Of a stretch of 64,000 nucleotides of DNA, positions 1-13,262 are shown in pieces. The DNA is from Sinonovacula constricta. Taxonomy: Eukaryota > Mollusca > Bivalvia > Cardiida > Solecurtidae. The notes under the pieces are model-generated. The model worked only from the letters and a program-made list of their open reading frames with translations, was not told where the DNA came from and did no database searches. The DNA lies in NCBI GenBank assembly GCA_007844125.1, contig CM017557.1:59487514-59551513 (forward strand), read 5' to 3'. Position 1 is the stretch's first letter; the number at the start of each line of letters is the position of its first letter. The translations under genes were made by a program, and so were the position numbers.

Positions 1-1187
1 TCCACAAAGTCACTTAATTGGTTTGAATACTAATTCAATTAAAAAAATGCAGGAAAGGAATGAAAATAAAACTTAAATTTTCGTATGCATGGTAGTGTAT
101 AGCGAGAATGAACATAAGAAACAATTTTAAATTATTTGTATATACTTTAGTTCAACAAAATATCTTGATAATGTGTACTCTTACAGTTTAAATACAATTA
201 CATTTCAACATGAAATGTTTGTATCATATAGATGTATGTTCCTATGTAAAAAAAATTATAATGGTCAATCCTTTAAAAGAAATTGTGCATTCTGAGCTAG
301 AGTGTTCAGATATTATATTTACTAAATTGATCAATACATATGGAATTTCAATGTCACAATGCTACATTACATGCACTGTATTGCTGTATTATGTTACTGT
401 CAAAGTGAAACTTTTTTGTATTGAACAAAATATATATGTATTTAAATGTACTTAAATGATATAAGAACCTTTGTCATGCTACATTGAACATTAAACAATT
501 AAGGCCTGTATTTTCATTTTTGTTTAATACAATCATTGCGATGTTTGGGCGGTAGTACATCCCAGTAAGCGATTAAAGGTATGCAAAAATGTGTCACTTA
601 TAAATAATTCCATGTTCAATTGATAGACAAAGCATTAGAAAGCAGACATGTCTCAAGATCCAAAAAAAACAACAAACTCTTCTCAATACAGACTATACAT
701 GAAATCGAAAGTTAAAACATCTGCATTACACAATATAATCACTTGAAAATCTACTTTTAACAGATTACAATAACACAGTTAACATTTGAAGCATGCCTGA
801 AAGGAATTAATGCATCTAGTCTAATGAGACATATTTGTTTCTGTACAAGTACTTCTTTTCCCCAGTCTGGCCACTGGTTGTCAAGTTCATGCAAGGTCAA
901 TCTTTTATCCTTCCAAAATTCAACATTCTCACAACTCTGGATGCTGATGCAAGCAACGCCACTCCACAACACACAATAAAAAACAAAACATTTCATTAAA
1001 AGCACTCTTAGTATTGTTGTACTTCTGTCACTCTATATTTAGTTGTTTCAAACCCAAAAGCTACTTCATGGTCAGCATTATACATCTGGATGTTGTATCG
1101 AGTCATGGGCAGAGCAATATATAAATAAAAATCAAAGTGTCACTGTCTCCTAATGACTGCAATACTATTTCTGGAATAATATTCTAG
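1..1187. other. Non-coding AT-rich sequence, nothing recognised
   Basis: No supportable gene is visible. A minus-strand open frame at 757-1005 (82 codons) has no recognisable domain and no convincing splice sites. It could at most be 3' flank of the transposase-derived gene that ends at 1188. Confidence 0.4.
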
Positions 1188-3388
1188 TCATTCATTAACT
1201 TTCTTGCGTAAGGTAACTTGTTTTTTGCATACTTTTGTTTTGACAAGAAACTTCTGGATGGTTTGTCTACATTTTGCATTACATCTTACAAGAAAATAGA
1301 GGGATAATATATACAATAAGACATTTGTCTGAGATTGCAAATCATCCTCTGTTCTAAAAGTGCAACTATAGAAAATTTCAGTTACTTCATCATTGCTACA
1401 AACTGAATCACAAAATGACTGGGCAGTTGGAATCTCGTTTGAGAGACACATCATTCTAAACAAAATTTTCAAATGAACAAAGAAGGGTATTATGTCTGAA
1501 AAAGGTTGAATAAGTCCACCCCTAGACTTCACAGAAACAAGTTTACTGGCAGCATCTTCATCAATAAGCTTGTCCAGATGTAAGCTGTAAGATGTGTCAG
1601 AAAACTTTCTCTTGCACCGACATAGAACAAACCCAGCCACATAACTAATGATGTCTATTTCATCGTGAGTGAGGTCAGTGGATGTAGATGAACTTGTGGC
1701 AGATGTTGGTGTGTTGGCAGCAATCAGTTCTTCTGCTGTCTTCAGACAGATCAAAGCAGCAATAGGTGAAGATGGTACAAAATGTGATACTTTGCTGACA
1801 ACTGTCCTTTTAATCCGCTCAAATTCTCTCCAAGCACGTTCCCTAGCAGCTGAGGTGAAAACACTCTTGGTTATGATTGTGTCCAAAACACTGAGCTCAG
1901 TTGTAAGTTGTCTCACTGAAAAAGAAAGACTATAAAATATAGGGCAGGCTATAAAAGCCCAGATATCTTGACTTCCAATTATCATGGACACAAAAAAATA
2001 AAAATCACAAGGTTTTACTTATTACCAGTAAAAATGTGTAAAATAGTATGGTACAATTTTTGGGTTTTGGTGCCCATCCAATACTCTACTTGAGTTTAAT
2101 TTATGAATGACTTGTCTAATATAAATCAAAGCAAAAACCATTTTAAATGATGTTACCTATAAAACATAATATTTTTATGATCTTGAACTATTTAAGTAAA
2201 CAGCTACAAAGATATCAACATAAATATGTGTGGTAATATGTTAAGAGCTTGTCAAAGGCAATAAGAAAAGGGTGGAGTCTGTGGCCGAGCTGTTGACTTG
2301 AAACTCCTCAGCCTCTCACCACATGGGTTCGAGTCCTGGTCTGTGCGAGAACTTTCATGTGGGGAGGTTTTCAAGCTAGCCTGCGGTGCACCGAAGGTTT
2401 TATACAGATATAAGTCTGCGGTCTTCCTCCACCAATAATTAGCTGGACATCACCAATATGACCATAATTGTGTTGGTGTGATGTAACAAAAAACAACAAC
2501 AAAGCAATCAGAAAAAGGCAAAGTATACAGAATTCTTCGTAGTAAGTTCAAAGTTTATAAATCTTCGTTGCATGTTTATACTTTATAAAAATAAATACAT
2601 GGTGGTAAGTTAAAACATGCTACTTCTGCATGCCTTACATAAAAAAAAACACCTCTAATCTAGGTAAAATTATGGAATTTCCATGATCCCCGGGTATGAA
2701 AGAATCTGTAAGAAGTAGCTGATAATCGGCATATAAAGACATGCTGCAGGATATTAGCAAAATAAACATCATATTACCATTAGCTAACTTTGTGGCCTGT
2801 TTTATTTTCTCTGGAAGAATGTCGTCCTCTAAGAGTCTGTCTACAGCGCGCTGAACTAGAAGGTGGTCGACAAGTACCTTCGTATCCTGGGGAGCTCTAA
2901 GCACAGTCACAGGAGACAACACATCATCACTTTCACCCAGATCCTGAACAGAATAAAAACAGGAACATTTAACAACAGTTCTATACTACAGAATATAACA
3001 AAATATTTTCACGCTTTAACGTTGTTTGTTTTTTTTTGTGTTTTTTTTTCTCAATAACTCAAGCGACAGTAAACAAATAGAAGTTCTCGTTTCTATATAT
3101 CTGTTGGTTGGAATAGGAACGTCACTGCATAAAAAAGTCTGGGGAGACCAGACATAAAAAATGAGTAAAACAGACAGTAAACCCAGTTTCGCACTTGATC
3201 TTCTTTTTTTTATTCACATTTATTGTGAAATAAGTGCGGTTATAACCTACTGTTTACTGCTACCAGTTCGATGGCCCATGCAGGTTTTGGGGTTGTATTT
3301 AGAGCAGAAAAAAATCTTGCATTAAATCAGATCATACATACATGCTAACAAAGATATTTACCATGAAAGCCTCTTCTATCTGATCCAT
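1188..3388 (-). CDS. P-element/THAP-type transposase-derived protein, C-terminal part, three exons
   Basis: Proposed exons on the minus strand are 3388-3362 (nine codons from an ATG in good context), 2943-2778 and 1915-1188 (stop at 1190-1188). Donors are GTAAAT and GTAATA; acceptors are CTGTTCAG and CTTTTTCAG. Phases 0 and 1 agree across both junctions, giving about 306 residues. The last exon holds motifs typical of the C-terminal region of P-element and THAP9-like transposases: ISYVAGFVLCRCKRKF, then LVSVKSRGGLIQPFSD, and a basic Lys/Arg-rich tail. No THAP finger or complete catalytic core is present, so this is a truncated transposase or a co-opted fragment. The frame stays open upstream of the chosen ATG, so the start is uncertain. 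A SINE lies in intron 2. The exon structure is an inference from splice signals and phase. Confidence 0.6.
2275..2503 (+). mobile_element. tRNA-derived SINE
   Basis: The head contains a tRNA A-box-like GTGGCCGAGCTGTTGA and a B-box GGGTTCGAGTCC. The body shares the blocks GAACTTTCATGTGGGGAGG and GTTGGTGTGATGTAACAAAA with two inverted copies at about 13.05 and 46.15 kb. It lies in intron 2 of the transposase-derived gene and ends in an A/CAA-rich tail. Confidence 0.8.
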
Positions 3389-3456
3389 TTTCACCGTTTC
3401 GTCTTCCTCCAGATGACAAGTAAATGTGTTAGTCTTGCCAATGTTTATGAAGAGAA

Positions 3457-3565
3457 ATGACAACCGGAAGTTTTCTATGACTCCCGGTGATGGCGCTGCG
3501 AAATTGGAAGATATTCGCGCACCTTGCAGAGTCAGCGGTCCCGTTATTATATGTCTATGATTGTT
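3457..3565 (+). repeat. Dispersed repeat shared with the 5' flanks of the THAP-type genes
   Basis: The blocks GGAAGTTTTCTATGACTCC, GGCGCTGCG and GAGTCAGCGGTCCCGTTA, followed by ATATGTCTATGATTG, recur at 26.04-26.16 kb. Part of it recurs inverted at 23.15-23.22 kb. All three lie at or just upstream of minus-strand THAP/P-type exons. Confidence 0.6.
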
Positions 3566-3799
3566 CCGTACGATTTTAGTTTGTTGTACGTTTATTTCCT
3601 AACTGGCGCCCGGTTCCCTCATTTTTGAGAAATGGGTAACCCAATGACGTCATGGAAAATCCATATCACGTGGTGAAACACTATTGAAAATAGCAAATAC
3701 GAACTTTACGACGAATGCTATTCAAATAAAACCGGATCATACCGAGTGCCGATGTTTACCGAAGTTAGTTACAGGTCCAGAACCTTAACATAAATAAGA

Positions 3800-5328
3800 T
3801 CAAAGCGCTGAAAGCGTTGGAAGACTGGCACGCCGGTTGAAAGCGTAGTTCCAAGGAAGTAATCAAGATGTCTTGAACGGCGAAATGCACATTAAGGAAT
3901 TGGAAAGATTGCTGTTGATGGTCTTACATTGGCTGTCATAGGGGAGCAATGAATAACAATTAGTAGTTTTCATATAAGAATTTAATGTAACAAAACTTTG
4001 AAAAACATTTGAAGATGAACAAAAGAGAGGTGGAGAAGAACAAAAGAATCAAACTTTTCCTGCACAGATATCATTACTCGAAACATATGAAACTACATGT
4101 GTGTTCTTTTCGTTTGTACGTGACAGTCACTATCAACAACATTAGCAAATAATTCAGTATATTCAGGGATTTTAACAGATCCAGATATTTGCATTTTGAT
4201 GCAATGAAAATTGAGGTTTTCCAGTTTTGACCTCACCTAAATCTTAGGTTGGGGGTCATTTTGATGCAGAAGCGCAGAATAAGTGGTAAAATTTTGCAAG
4301 AATAACCATAAATAAAGTATGTAAAGCATTTAAAAAATGAAGTAAATACTAATTGGACCCTTGTAAATATATGGAAATGAAGTTAAAGCAATTTTACAAT
4401 TAGTTAAGTTCGTGAACACATGATTTGACTTGTGTCAATCTGATCATGACCCCTTGAAAATTGTCAAAGAAATTCTCAACAAAAGTGAAAGCTATTGAAA
4501 TCCCTGAGTATACAGTACTGAGTACACAGCTGTTGTAATTGGTTTATGCAATAGAAGTACAGTGATTGTCAACAGTAGCACAGCATGAAGGTTACGTGAA
4601 CGGTTGCGGTCATCGGTATTGTAACATATATGTACATACGTAACATACATTCCACCAATGGATGTCACTGCTACCTTAATATTGCTTAGGAAACTCTCAA
4701 TCCACAGAAGCTTACAAAAATGGCAACCCACGCTAGATTTTCCCGCAATTTTGGTCACGTGACTGATTTGTTTATAATCGTAGCCTCCTGTATTTAGGTC
4801 TAGATTTCAAGACAAAAAAATGCCAAAGTCAGTTAGCTTATTAAACTAACAACACACTACAAACGTTACGAAAAATGCATTATCTGAAGTTAACGATAAA
4901 AAACCTTCTAGTTCTAATGCAGTTATGATCAGCTTCCGCCACAACTGAAGTATTTGCCAACTTACTTACGGTCCTTGAAAGCTGAGCAGAAACTCGTTCA
5001 AAAGCACTCCGATCTATCCAAAATGACGACCAACGCTATCTCCCGCTTGTCACGTGACTGATTTGTTTGTAATCGTTCTTTTAATATCCTTTCATATTTG
5101 TTCGAAAAACAACATTACATTGTTTCCTTGTTTTTATTTGTCGCATTTCCTTACAAAGGTTCGCATTCCTTCGTAATATTTGTGTTTTCTAAAAACGCAC
5201 TACTTCTTATGCCGCACAACTACTTGAATACGCTCTCGTGGTCGCAATGATACACCCGATGTTAAAAACCGCGCGTCGCTGAGTTCACAGCATCGTTACT
5301 TTAGACTGGCGCATGCGCACCAGTCTAA
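3800..5328 (+). mobile_element. Helitron-like non-autonomous repeat, copy 1
   Basis: This 1.53-kb unit is closely similar, in inverse orientation, to 51,404-53,047 and 53,050-54,612. In this orientation it begins TCAAAGCGCTGAAAGCG and ends with a near-palindrome (GACTGGCGCATGCGCACCAGTC) followed by TAA. A 5' TC, a 3' hairpin, a CTAA terminus and flanking A...T nucleotides are Helitron hallmarks. A minus-strand open frame of 88 codons at 4492-4758 is conserved in the other copies, but it resembles no known protein and probably only reflects repeat identity. The class is an inference (see the alternative under Findings). Confidence 0.6.
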
Positions 5329-8300
5329 TTATGGATAGGCATTTTTTAAACTACCACTTCGTCCAGAATTGCTTGTCATAAAATTACTATTATCTTTTTA
5401 AATATCCGCAGCAGGTAGATCTACGCTACAGTATCAATTTGCTTTGATTGAAAGACGGTTTGCAGCATAGGCCTAATTTTTGCTACGAGTAATGATACTG
5501 CTAGTTACTAAGTTAGTCGAGATACTGGATTATTCATAATTAGTAAAATATCCCCACAAGATTTAATATTTTAAGCTTCTGATTAAGGTTGTACAACTTT
5601 ATCAATACAGCCATAAATTGTATTAATATGTAGAAACTTAATGTACTCCTAGTCTTACTCAACACTTCTCGCAATTTTAATTGTGGCAGTGTTTACAATG
5701 GGAATGTTAAGGTGTTTATATAGCTGTTGTTTTAAATCTAAGAGTACAATGGCCCAGTGCCTCATGTATCTTGGATTATATCAAATATGCAAAGAAACTG
5801 GCCATTGATGAAGAAGATGCATCATAGTGAATCAGATAAGTATATTTTAACTATGTAGTCATTTTAGCATAATTAAATTATGGATTGCAATGTTTATTTA
5901 CTTAAAACTTCAAAATTGCACATAAAATAATAAACAAAAATACACTATCAATAAAAAGTAATGGATATAGTGCACCTGCAGTTGCACTACCATCACTTCA
6001 CCCTGCAAGGATTAATTTAAGTAATTTAATATATCGTCCTCTAGATGCAATTTTAAGTTATGTTTACTCTTAAATTTTAATATGTTAAACGTAATATTAA
6101 AACTCTATTGATCCAATACGTTTAACATATTAAAATTTAAAAGTAAACATAACTTAAAATTGCATCTAGAGGACGATATATTAAATTAGCATGGACCACT
6201 GTATTATTGTCATACTTGTTTGACTTATCTATGATGTGTATGCATTACAATATCAACTTATTAACTTTGAATTTGTAAAGGACAACTAACCTCTTAATCA
6301 AAAATTTACCATAAAATCAATTAATTTTTAGAAATCTAGGTCAAGACTAGGAATACAATACATTCTTTATTATAAAGAACTTGTATTAAATAATTAAAAT
6401 CAACAAAAACATTGCTTAAACCTTTAATTTAATATGAATAAAAATGGAGCAAAAGCGTGACAATTGGCATTGTTGAAATTTTCTCATGGAAAACATTTAA
6501 AAATGAACATATTTCTTTGTAGTGAAGTTTACTTTTCAGGAGATGCTTCCAGCCAAACTTAACAAAATACAAGCATCAACTTAGGGTAAGTATATATAAG
6601 TACTTTATTACAGCCTTTACTTTAATATCTTCATTTGCAATTATACAATTTTAGCTCATTTCTTGGAAGGATTATCCTTGAAGTTTACTACATAAACTTG
6701 ATCACATGCTTGGTCACATTATAAATGATTATAACCATTATCATTTTTAAGTTTATTTCTTTTTAGTTCTCTTGTCTGGTCATTTGATTAAACAGTTTTC
6801 TTTATCATCTCTGAGCTTTTGTTGCAAAATTAGCAAATATATGCTTTAAATCATTGCTGATGGCATTTTTTAAATATCCCCTTGTATTGGGATGAAAAAC
6901 ACAATTCAAATTATGACCATATAATAAAATTGTAAAATGATTTTCGTTCATTCAGAGAATGCAAAGTGAAATGCAATTTACTGATAATTTAAAATTTAAT
7001 GAAACCATGACATTTCATTTAATACATTGATATAGCTGGCTTATTTAAAAGTTGATACTAAGCACATTTCTTACCACTTCCAGTCTTTTGGACAATTTTA
7101 TAACTGAATACCAGTAAATTCTTTGCCCCTCAATGGCTTCCATTCAATTCTAATTATGACTAAACACTTCATTGTGGGTGGTCTTGAACTATTACGTGAT
7201 GCACCAGTAGTTCTAAAATTATCTGAAGTTCTTTTTACTATAGAACAGTGAATCATTATATTTACTATTATTATCTTCCATTTCTATTTTCCCAAATAAT
7301 AAAAACTTATTTTGCAGTATCATCATAGCCACAGTACTGCTGTAATAACTTTTACATAATATAAATGAGATTGGTATTAAAACAATTCTAATAAAAAGAG
7401 CAAAGATATCATTTTCTTGAATTGTCATACATCTGCAATGCGATGATTTATTAGTTGTTAATTGTTAAATGTACTCATTGAATGTAATATACTGTGAGCC
7501 AAGATTTTTTTCCAATAAAGTTATATTGTATTTAAAACTTTTCTAATAATTTGGGCTTATTTAGAATGTTTTGATGATAGAGAAATTAAAAATAGTTTTA
7601 TTACTTATGAGAATGTAAAGTGCTGCCTCGCCAGGTGGAGGAGGCTGTTGTCATTTAGAGTAAAAGGTATTTTACAAGGCTGCCTGTGCATTCTGGCACA
7701 TTTTTAATCATATATTAATATAAACTAAAAGGGTGTTTCTTAAATAGTTTTTGCACTGTTGGACAAATAAATGTAATTGATCACGCAATAATATACTTAT
7801 AATCATATAAGCAAAGGTTTACGTTGTTAAACAAGACTGGTTTCAATGTATATATGTTTGTGTACCATAGATGCATTAATGGCACTAGCACATCAAAATC
7901 AATGTAGGTTGTGCAACAAAAAAATTAAATTATGATGTCTTCAACTTATCCACCTCTTCCAGTCATGGTACGGACTTAACAATATCAGATTTTAATCTTC
8001 TTTTTCTTCACATCAAAATTGCATGATACAATCAAAGTGATAAATGAGAAAAGTTTCTTTTTGTTAAATATTTTTAATTACCTAACAGTTTGAACATTTA
8101 CTGTAATATCATAAGTAAAGAATACCACATTAAACATTCATATACAGCCAAGATATTAACCTGTTATCATATTTGTCAATGACATGTCTTCAATTGTACA
8201 ATAATAACATGAAAAGGGATTCAAAAGATAACAGGCATAATTTATTACACAAGTGTGTGTTTGTTTGTGTTTTAAATTTGTGTATTTAAAAAAAAAATAA

Positions 8301-8423
8301 CTACATTTTATTAAAAGCTATTTTTATATTATAATATTATGGAACCTATATTTAAAGGTATTAAAAGACAAAAACATTTGTTTGTAAACTGTTCATATTT
8401 TCATTATTATTACTTTTTTTCAG
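5329..8423. other. AT-rich intergenic or intronic sequence upstream of the integrase gene
   Basis: No coding exon could be supported apart from the palindromic element annotated separately. A short stretch at about 6540-6586 is flanked by an acceptor-like TTTTCAG and a donor-like GGTAAGTA and might be a non-coding 5' exon of the integrase gene. This is weak evidence. Confidence 0.35.
6022..6188. mobile_element. Foldback MITE with 71-bp inverted arms
   Basis: Arms 6022-6092 and 6118-6188 are inverted copies with a single mismatch (C/T), separated by a 25-nt loop. The outer end reads TAATTTAATATATCGTCC. The near identity of the arms suggests a recent insertion or gene conversion. Confidence 0.75.
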
Positions 8424-11400
8424 GGCAAATGTTGTTTTACATTAAAGACAAGCAGAAACCTCGAGTAATAACCAACTCTTCAGACAGAGACCAGATCTTG
8501 TACCATTCTCACAACGTGCCTCATGCAGGCCACTGTGGCATAAATGCTACCGTAGCCAGGATCACAGTGCGTTACTGGTGGAAAGGAATCAGTGAGGACG
8601 TTACTGACTGGGTATGATTCTGAAATCTTAATTATTTTTAAATTTTGGAAAGTTGCTAGTTTTGCTGTCAATTAATAAAATTGCATTTAATTTAGTGATT
8701 TCTTATTTACAATTTAATTTTCCCTGGGCAGTCATTTTGGCCACTTAAAAAATCTTTTACCAAACAACTTAGCCAAAACGAAACCATCCATTTTAATGTT
8801 GTTTTTTGGGTTCTTGTTTGTGTGTGTGTGTGTGTTTTTTTTTAAATTTTACTTTATCTTGAATAGTTTATGAATGTCCTATTTGCTTAAACACAAAGTT
8901 ATGAGAAAGCTTATTTTGGAAACACAAATGATTGACCCTGCATAACCTTGAGTACCTTTGGTCATCTGATTATTTTCTGCCATGTCCTTGAATATGTACA
9001 TTTTATGCCATGTCCTTGGATATGTACATTTTATGCCATGTCCTTGAATATGTACATTTTCTGCCATGTCCTTGAATATGTACATTTTATGCCATGTCCT
9101 TGGATTTGTATTGGCAACAACCTAATGGCTTTATTATTTTTTTCAGATCAGCCGCTGTGACTCCTGTCAGCAACACCAAAAGTTAAAGGTTATGGCCCCA
9201 CAGCTTAAGCCTATCCCTGTTAAGGAAGCCTTGTATATGGTTGGAATGGACCTCATTGGCCCTCTGAAAGAAAGTATCAGCGGGCATAAGTTCATTCTAA
9301 CATTGACGGACTATTTCACAAAATATGTCGAGTTTTTTCCCCTGAAAGACAAATCAGCTGATGCTGTCTGCAAAGGCATTCGCACTTTTGTTTACAGGTG
9401 AGATTTATTTCCCCACATTTTGCCATTGTTAGTTATTTAGCTTCAAATTGCATGGTTTCTTGTATTATTTTATGAAGTGGAAATGATTACTAGATTTGTA
9501 GTTGATAAATAATAATAAATAATAAATCATTTATACCTTTTGAGTGATAACTCTTGTAATTGGTAACTTTTCAAAATTCATCCAAGCAAAGTATATATTA
9601 AATACTATTTCATACAAAACTGGCTAAACTAAATAGTTGTTGCAATATTTATGGTTTAACTTATTTATTTTAGGCAATCTCAAGTTTTAACAGTGTTGAT
9701 CCAAATGCAGAGGTGAATCTGTATTCCCAACTAATTTACAATTACCATCTTTTGGGCTCAACCACTTACCTACCCCCACCCCCACCATTCATGGTAAGAG
9801 AGGAGTAGCACTCTGCTTTTTTTATCTCACAGTGGGGGGAGGGTGGTAGGGGCAAAACCACTTTGCAATTAGGGAACATTGTTATGCAACACATCAAATG
9901 ATCATTGGAAGCAGGTGATGCTAGGAAGAAGTGGGTTTATATGGCACAGTTGAAACATGTATATCATGTTGGCAGTGCGAAAATGTAGTAAATTCTTTAA
10001 AAAATTATTTGGAAAGTCATTATCAATTAATTGTTAATCTAATGATTAGACAATTGTTCCCATCAATTTTTTCATCTATCGAAAATCATATGTTGTATTC
10101 CAGTCACAAAACTTTTGATACCCTCTCATGGCTGAGGAAAATTAATGCTTTTATTTATTTTTTTCGATGACATTGATAAAGCTTGTGATAATTGGCTCAA
10201 GTCTAGAAGTTTTAATACAAGTGTCTGTGTTTGTGAAGCAAATAGGGTTGTTGTATATATCTTTGGTTGTACCATTACCTCTTTATACAGCTTAATAAAA
10301 AATAAAATAAATAAAATTTGTCTTGGCTAAAGATTACAATAAAAGTAAGGCCAGAAATAATTCCATGAAACCCCTTAAAAACACATACTATTATGACATG
10401 TATTTAATACAAATAAATATTCAGACATTAAGAAAGATCCAAATAAATGTGCATATAATTAGTATTAAATAAGCTGCAACAAAGGTAATGTATTGTGTTT
10501 ATCAATATCAAAGAATTAACAAAATGGCTGCATTAATTACACATTGTGCTATGTTTTGTTGTAGGTATGGCGCCCCACAGAAGCTTTTGAGTGATAGAGG
10601 AAAGGAATTCGTGAACCATCTTAATGAGAAACTTGCTGCCGAATTTAAAATACAGAGACTTGTGACTTCATCTTATCATCCACAGACGAACTACCTTGAT
10701 GAAAGGACTAACCAGACCCTAAAGGAACGCCTCAGCAGACTAATCAACGAGAAACAAGATGACTGGGACCAGCACCTTGAGGCTGTTGCTTACAGCATGA
10801 GGACCCAAAAGCAGGCCACAACAAAGTTTACTCCATTTTTTCTGATGTTTCACCGCCACCCTAACGAGATCAACAATCTAAAACTACAAGGCACACCAGA
10901 CGAAGAAAATTTCATTATACCACCAACCATCACTGAAGATGAACAGGAAGCCTACATAAGCAGCATTAGAGAAAAAGCAGCAGCTGTTAAAGATGAGGTC
11001 CTAAAAAATATTAATAATACTCAGGAAAAACAGAAGACACAGTATAAGAAAAAGCTGTTCAAAGGATTTAAGGTGTTCCAGTTTAAGGAGGGAGACTTAG
11101 TCCTACGACGTGACATGAAGAACGTAGGAAGGAAGGGGGACAGAATGGCGCAAAAGTGGACTAGACCTTACAGGTATCGTTCTGTTGTTAGTTCCCACTT
11201 TGTAAATATAATGACAGCTTGTTTAAGGAAGTGTTCCAGTGAGCCTGTAAAGAACGTCACCTTTACCAAGGCAGCTGCCTGCTGTTCTTTCATTCACAAC
11301 TTTCAGGTGTCATAAGGGCCATACTTTGCCACAAACCAAATGAAATTTTGCCTGCAACATTAGGATTCGGTAATCTTTAACGTTTTTAGATATTTGGCTA

Positions 11401-13023
11401 GTTGACCAGATGAATTACACCACTGTACTTTGTTACAGAGAGTAAGGAATGGCCATTTAATTTTACAAGTATAACATGCATTTTCAATTTTTTGTTTTGC
11501 AATTCTTCAAAAGATACCGTTTGGTTCCTTGTCCTGTATTAGCAAGTAAAATGATGATACTCAATATTTATTATATTTATTTGACAATAAAGAATAGTGT
11601 GCAAATTGATGTAGGAAAAATCCAAAATTTAATAAAACAGGGCCTAATATAGTTTAGTTTACTATGTTAATCACTATTTAAGATGCAAATCCTATTCACC
11701 TATGTATTATGTAAGAGTAATACTTCCAGACAGTACATTCTGGTATACTATAGTGCACAAATATAAATGGTGTGACATATTTAATTTATTAAAGCAGTAA
11801 CAGCTGCCATGTCAAAATGAAAGAATCAAATATTATTACTTACATCTTTCAGAATTCTAGAGATAGACAACCATCAAAGGGTGAGACTTGCAAAAGTGGC
11901 TGATGGCAGTGTCCTTAAAGACAAGGTCCCACACGACCAGCTCAAGCCCTATCGTAAACCTTCTGAGGTAGAGGCCATAAGTATAAACACTATGCATTCT
12001 GAGGTAAGTATGCTTTTCACGTCCATTCAGGCAGAGGTGTCACCTGCACCAGATTACATTGAGGATGCTACACCTACTTTTAATGCTTCTCTTAGCAACC
12101 CAGTTCCAGAACAGTCATTTAGCAAGCACTCTAGCCCAGAGCTTTCTAAAACTGCTTCATGTGACCCTCTTCCCTCTGCAAGCCAGTCAACAAAAAGACT
12201 TGTCAGAAAGCATGCTTTGCCCTATATCTTCATTGTCAAGGTTACTGCACCAAAGAAGCGAACGGGTGAAAGAATTACTGTTTCTAGACAGTCTGTACCT
12301 GTGACACATATATCCCGTATTAATAGCATGATTTCGCTCATTTCAGATTCCCACTCCTGGCTTACTGATGTAGAGATGAATCATGGCCAAGCCCTTCTAC
12401 GCCAGAAGTTTGCTGTCCATGGTCTGCAGGACATTGCCCTTTTTGAAGATAATGCCTGCCACCTCCTTGGCACACCTGATGGTCCTTTTGTCCAGATAAT
12501 ATATGTTTTTAATAATCACTGGATTTGTGTTTCTAATTTCAGTTGTATTCCAGGAACTGTCCGTGTATATGACAGCCTCTACACTGGGAAGACCTCTAGC
12601 AAACTGAGGAAGCAATTGGCCTGGCAGCTGTACACCCAAGAGCCAGAGATCCATATTGAGTGGCCTGATGTGCATCAACAGTCTAATTCTAATGACTGCG
12701 GCCTCTATGCCCTGGCCACTGCCTTGTGTATTTACCATCAGACCCAAATGAGGTGCCATCTTGCAATGTGTTTTAGGAACGGTGAGATCATCCCTTTCCC
12801 TAGTATTGTTGGTGGACGCCAGCCAGGGCCTTCGCATGTACTGAAGATAGCCATCTTCTGCCATTGCCGCCAACCCCAGGATGACAAGCGCCTTATGGTA
12901 GAGTGTACAGGTTGCAAGGGATGGTTCCATCGGACTTGTGACTCCATACTTAGACTGGCTTGTACGAGCAAGGATATAGCCTTCTTTTGCCAAAGATGTA
13001 GACAAGCAGAAGCCAACCAGTGA
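8424..13023 (+). CDS. Gypsy/Ginger-type integrase fused to Ulp1-like protease and PHD finger (5' end missing)
   Basis: Four exons join in phase: 8424-8611, 9147-9397, 10565-11173 and 11853-13023, all with GT..AG borders. The first begins in mid-codon, so at least one upstream exon is missing. In order they encode an H2C2 integrase zinc domain (HSHNVPHAGH ... CDSCQQHQ), an RVE core with acidic residues in GMDLIGPL, SDRGKEF and YLDERTNQTL, and a GPY-like segment (WTRPYR). A Ulp1/C48 cysteine-protease region follows (NNHWICVSN, VYDSLYTG, QQSNSNDCGLY: His, Asp, Gln/Asn, Cys). A C-terminal PHD finger (FCHC ... ECTGCKGWFH ... FFCQRCR) ends just before the TGA. Ginger1 DNA transposons are known to combine such an integrase with PHD and Ulp1 or OTU modules. 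All exons are open, so it is an intact transposase or a domesticated gene; I did not find terminal inverted repeats. Confidence 0.75.
8980..9106 (+). repeat. 28-bp minisatellite in an integrase-gene intron
   Basis: About 4.5 copies of a unit built on CCATGTCCTTGAATATGTAC, period 28 bp, sit between the first two recognised exons of the integrase gene. Confidence 0.85.
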
Positions 13024-13053
13024 CACTTTTTTTGGGTGTTTTTGTTTTATTAT

Positions 13054-13262
13054 TTTACATCGCACCAACACAGTAGTTATGGTCACATTGGCAACCTCCA
13101 GCTGATTATTATGAGAAAGACCCCAGGCTCATGCCTGCGTAGAACCACCTGGCACCAGAGGTTAACTGGAAAACCTCCCCACATGAAAGTTCTCACCCCA
13201 CAGACTCAAGCCCATGCAGTGACGGGCTAAGGAGTTACAAGTCAACAACTAACCACTCAGCT
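13054..13262 (-). mobile_element. tRNA-derived SINE, inverted
   Basis: Reverse copy of the SINE at 2.3 kb, starting from the tail (TTTACATCGCACCAACACAG) and ending at the tRNA-like head. It begins some 30 bp after the integrase-gene stop codon and so probably lies in its 3' UTR. Confidence 0.75.

Noticed and set aside
1669..1935. 88-codon open frame on plus
   Set aside because: Antisense to the transposase-derived exon, which has family motifs and splice sites.
12397..13086. 229-codon open frame on minus
   Set aside because: Shadow of the Ulp1/PHD exon on the plus strand, which has clear catalytic motifs.
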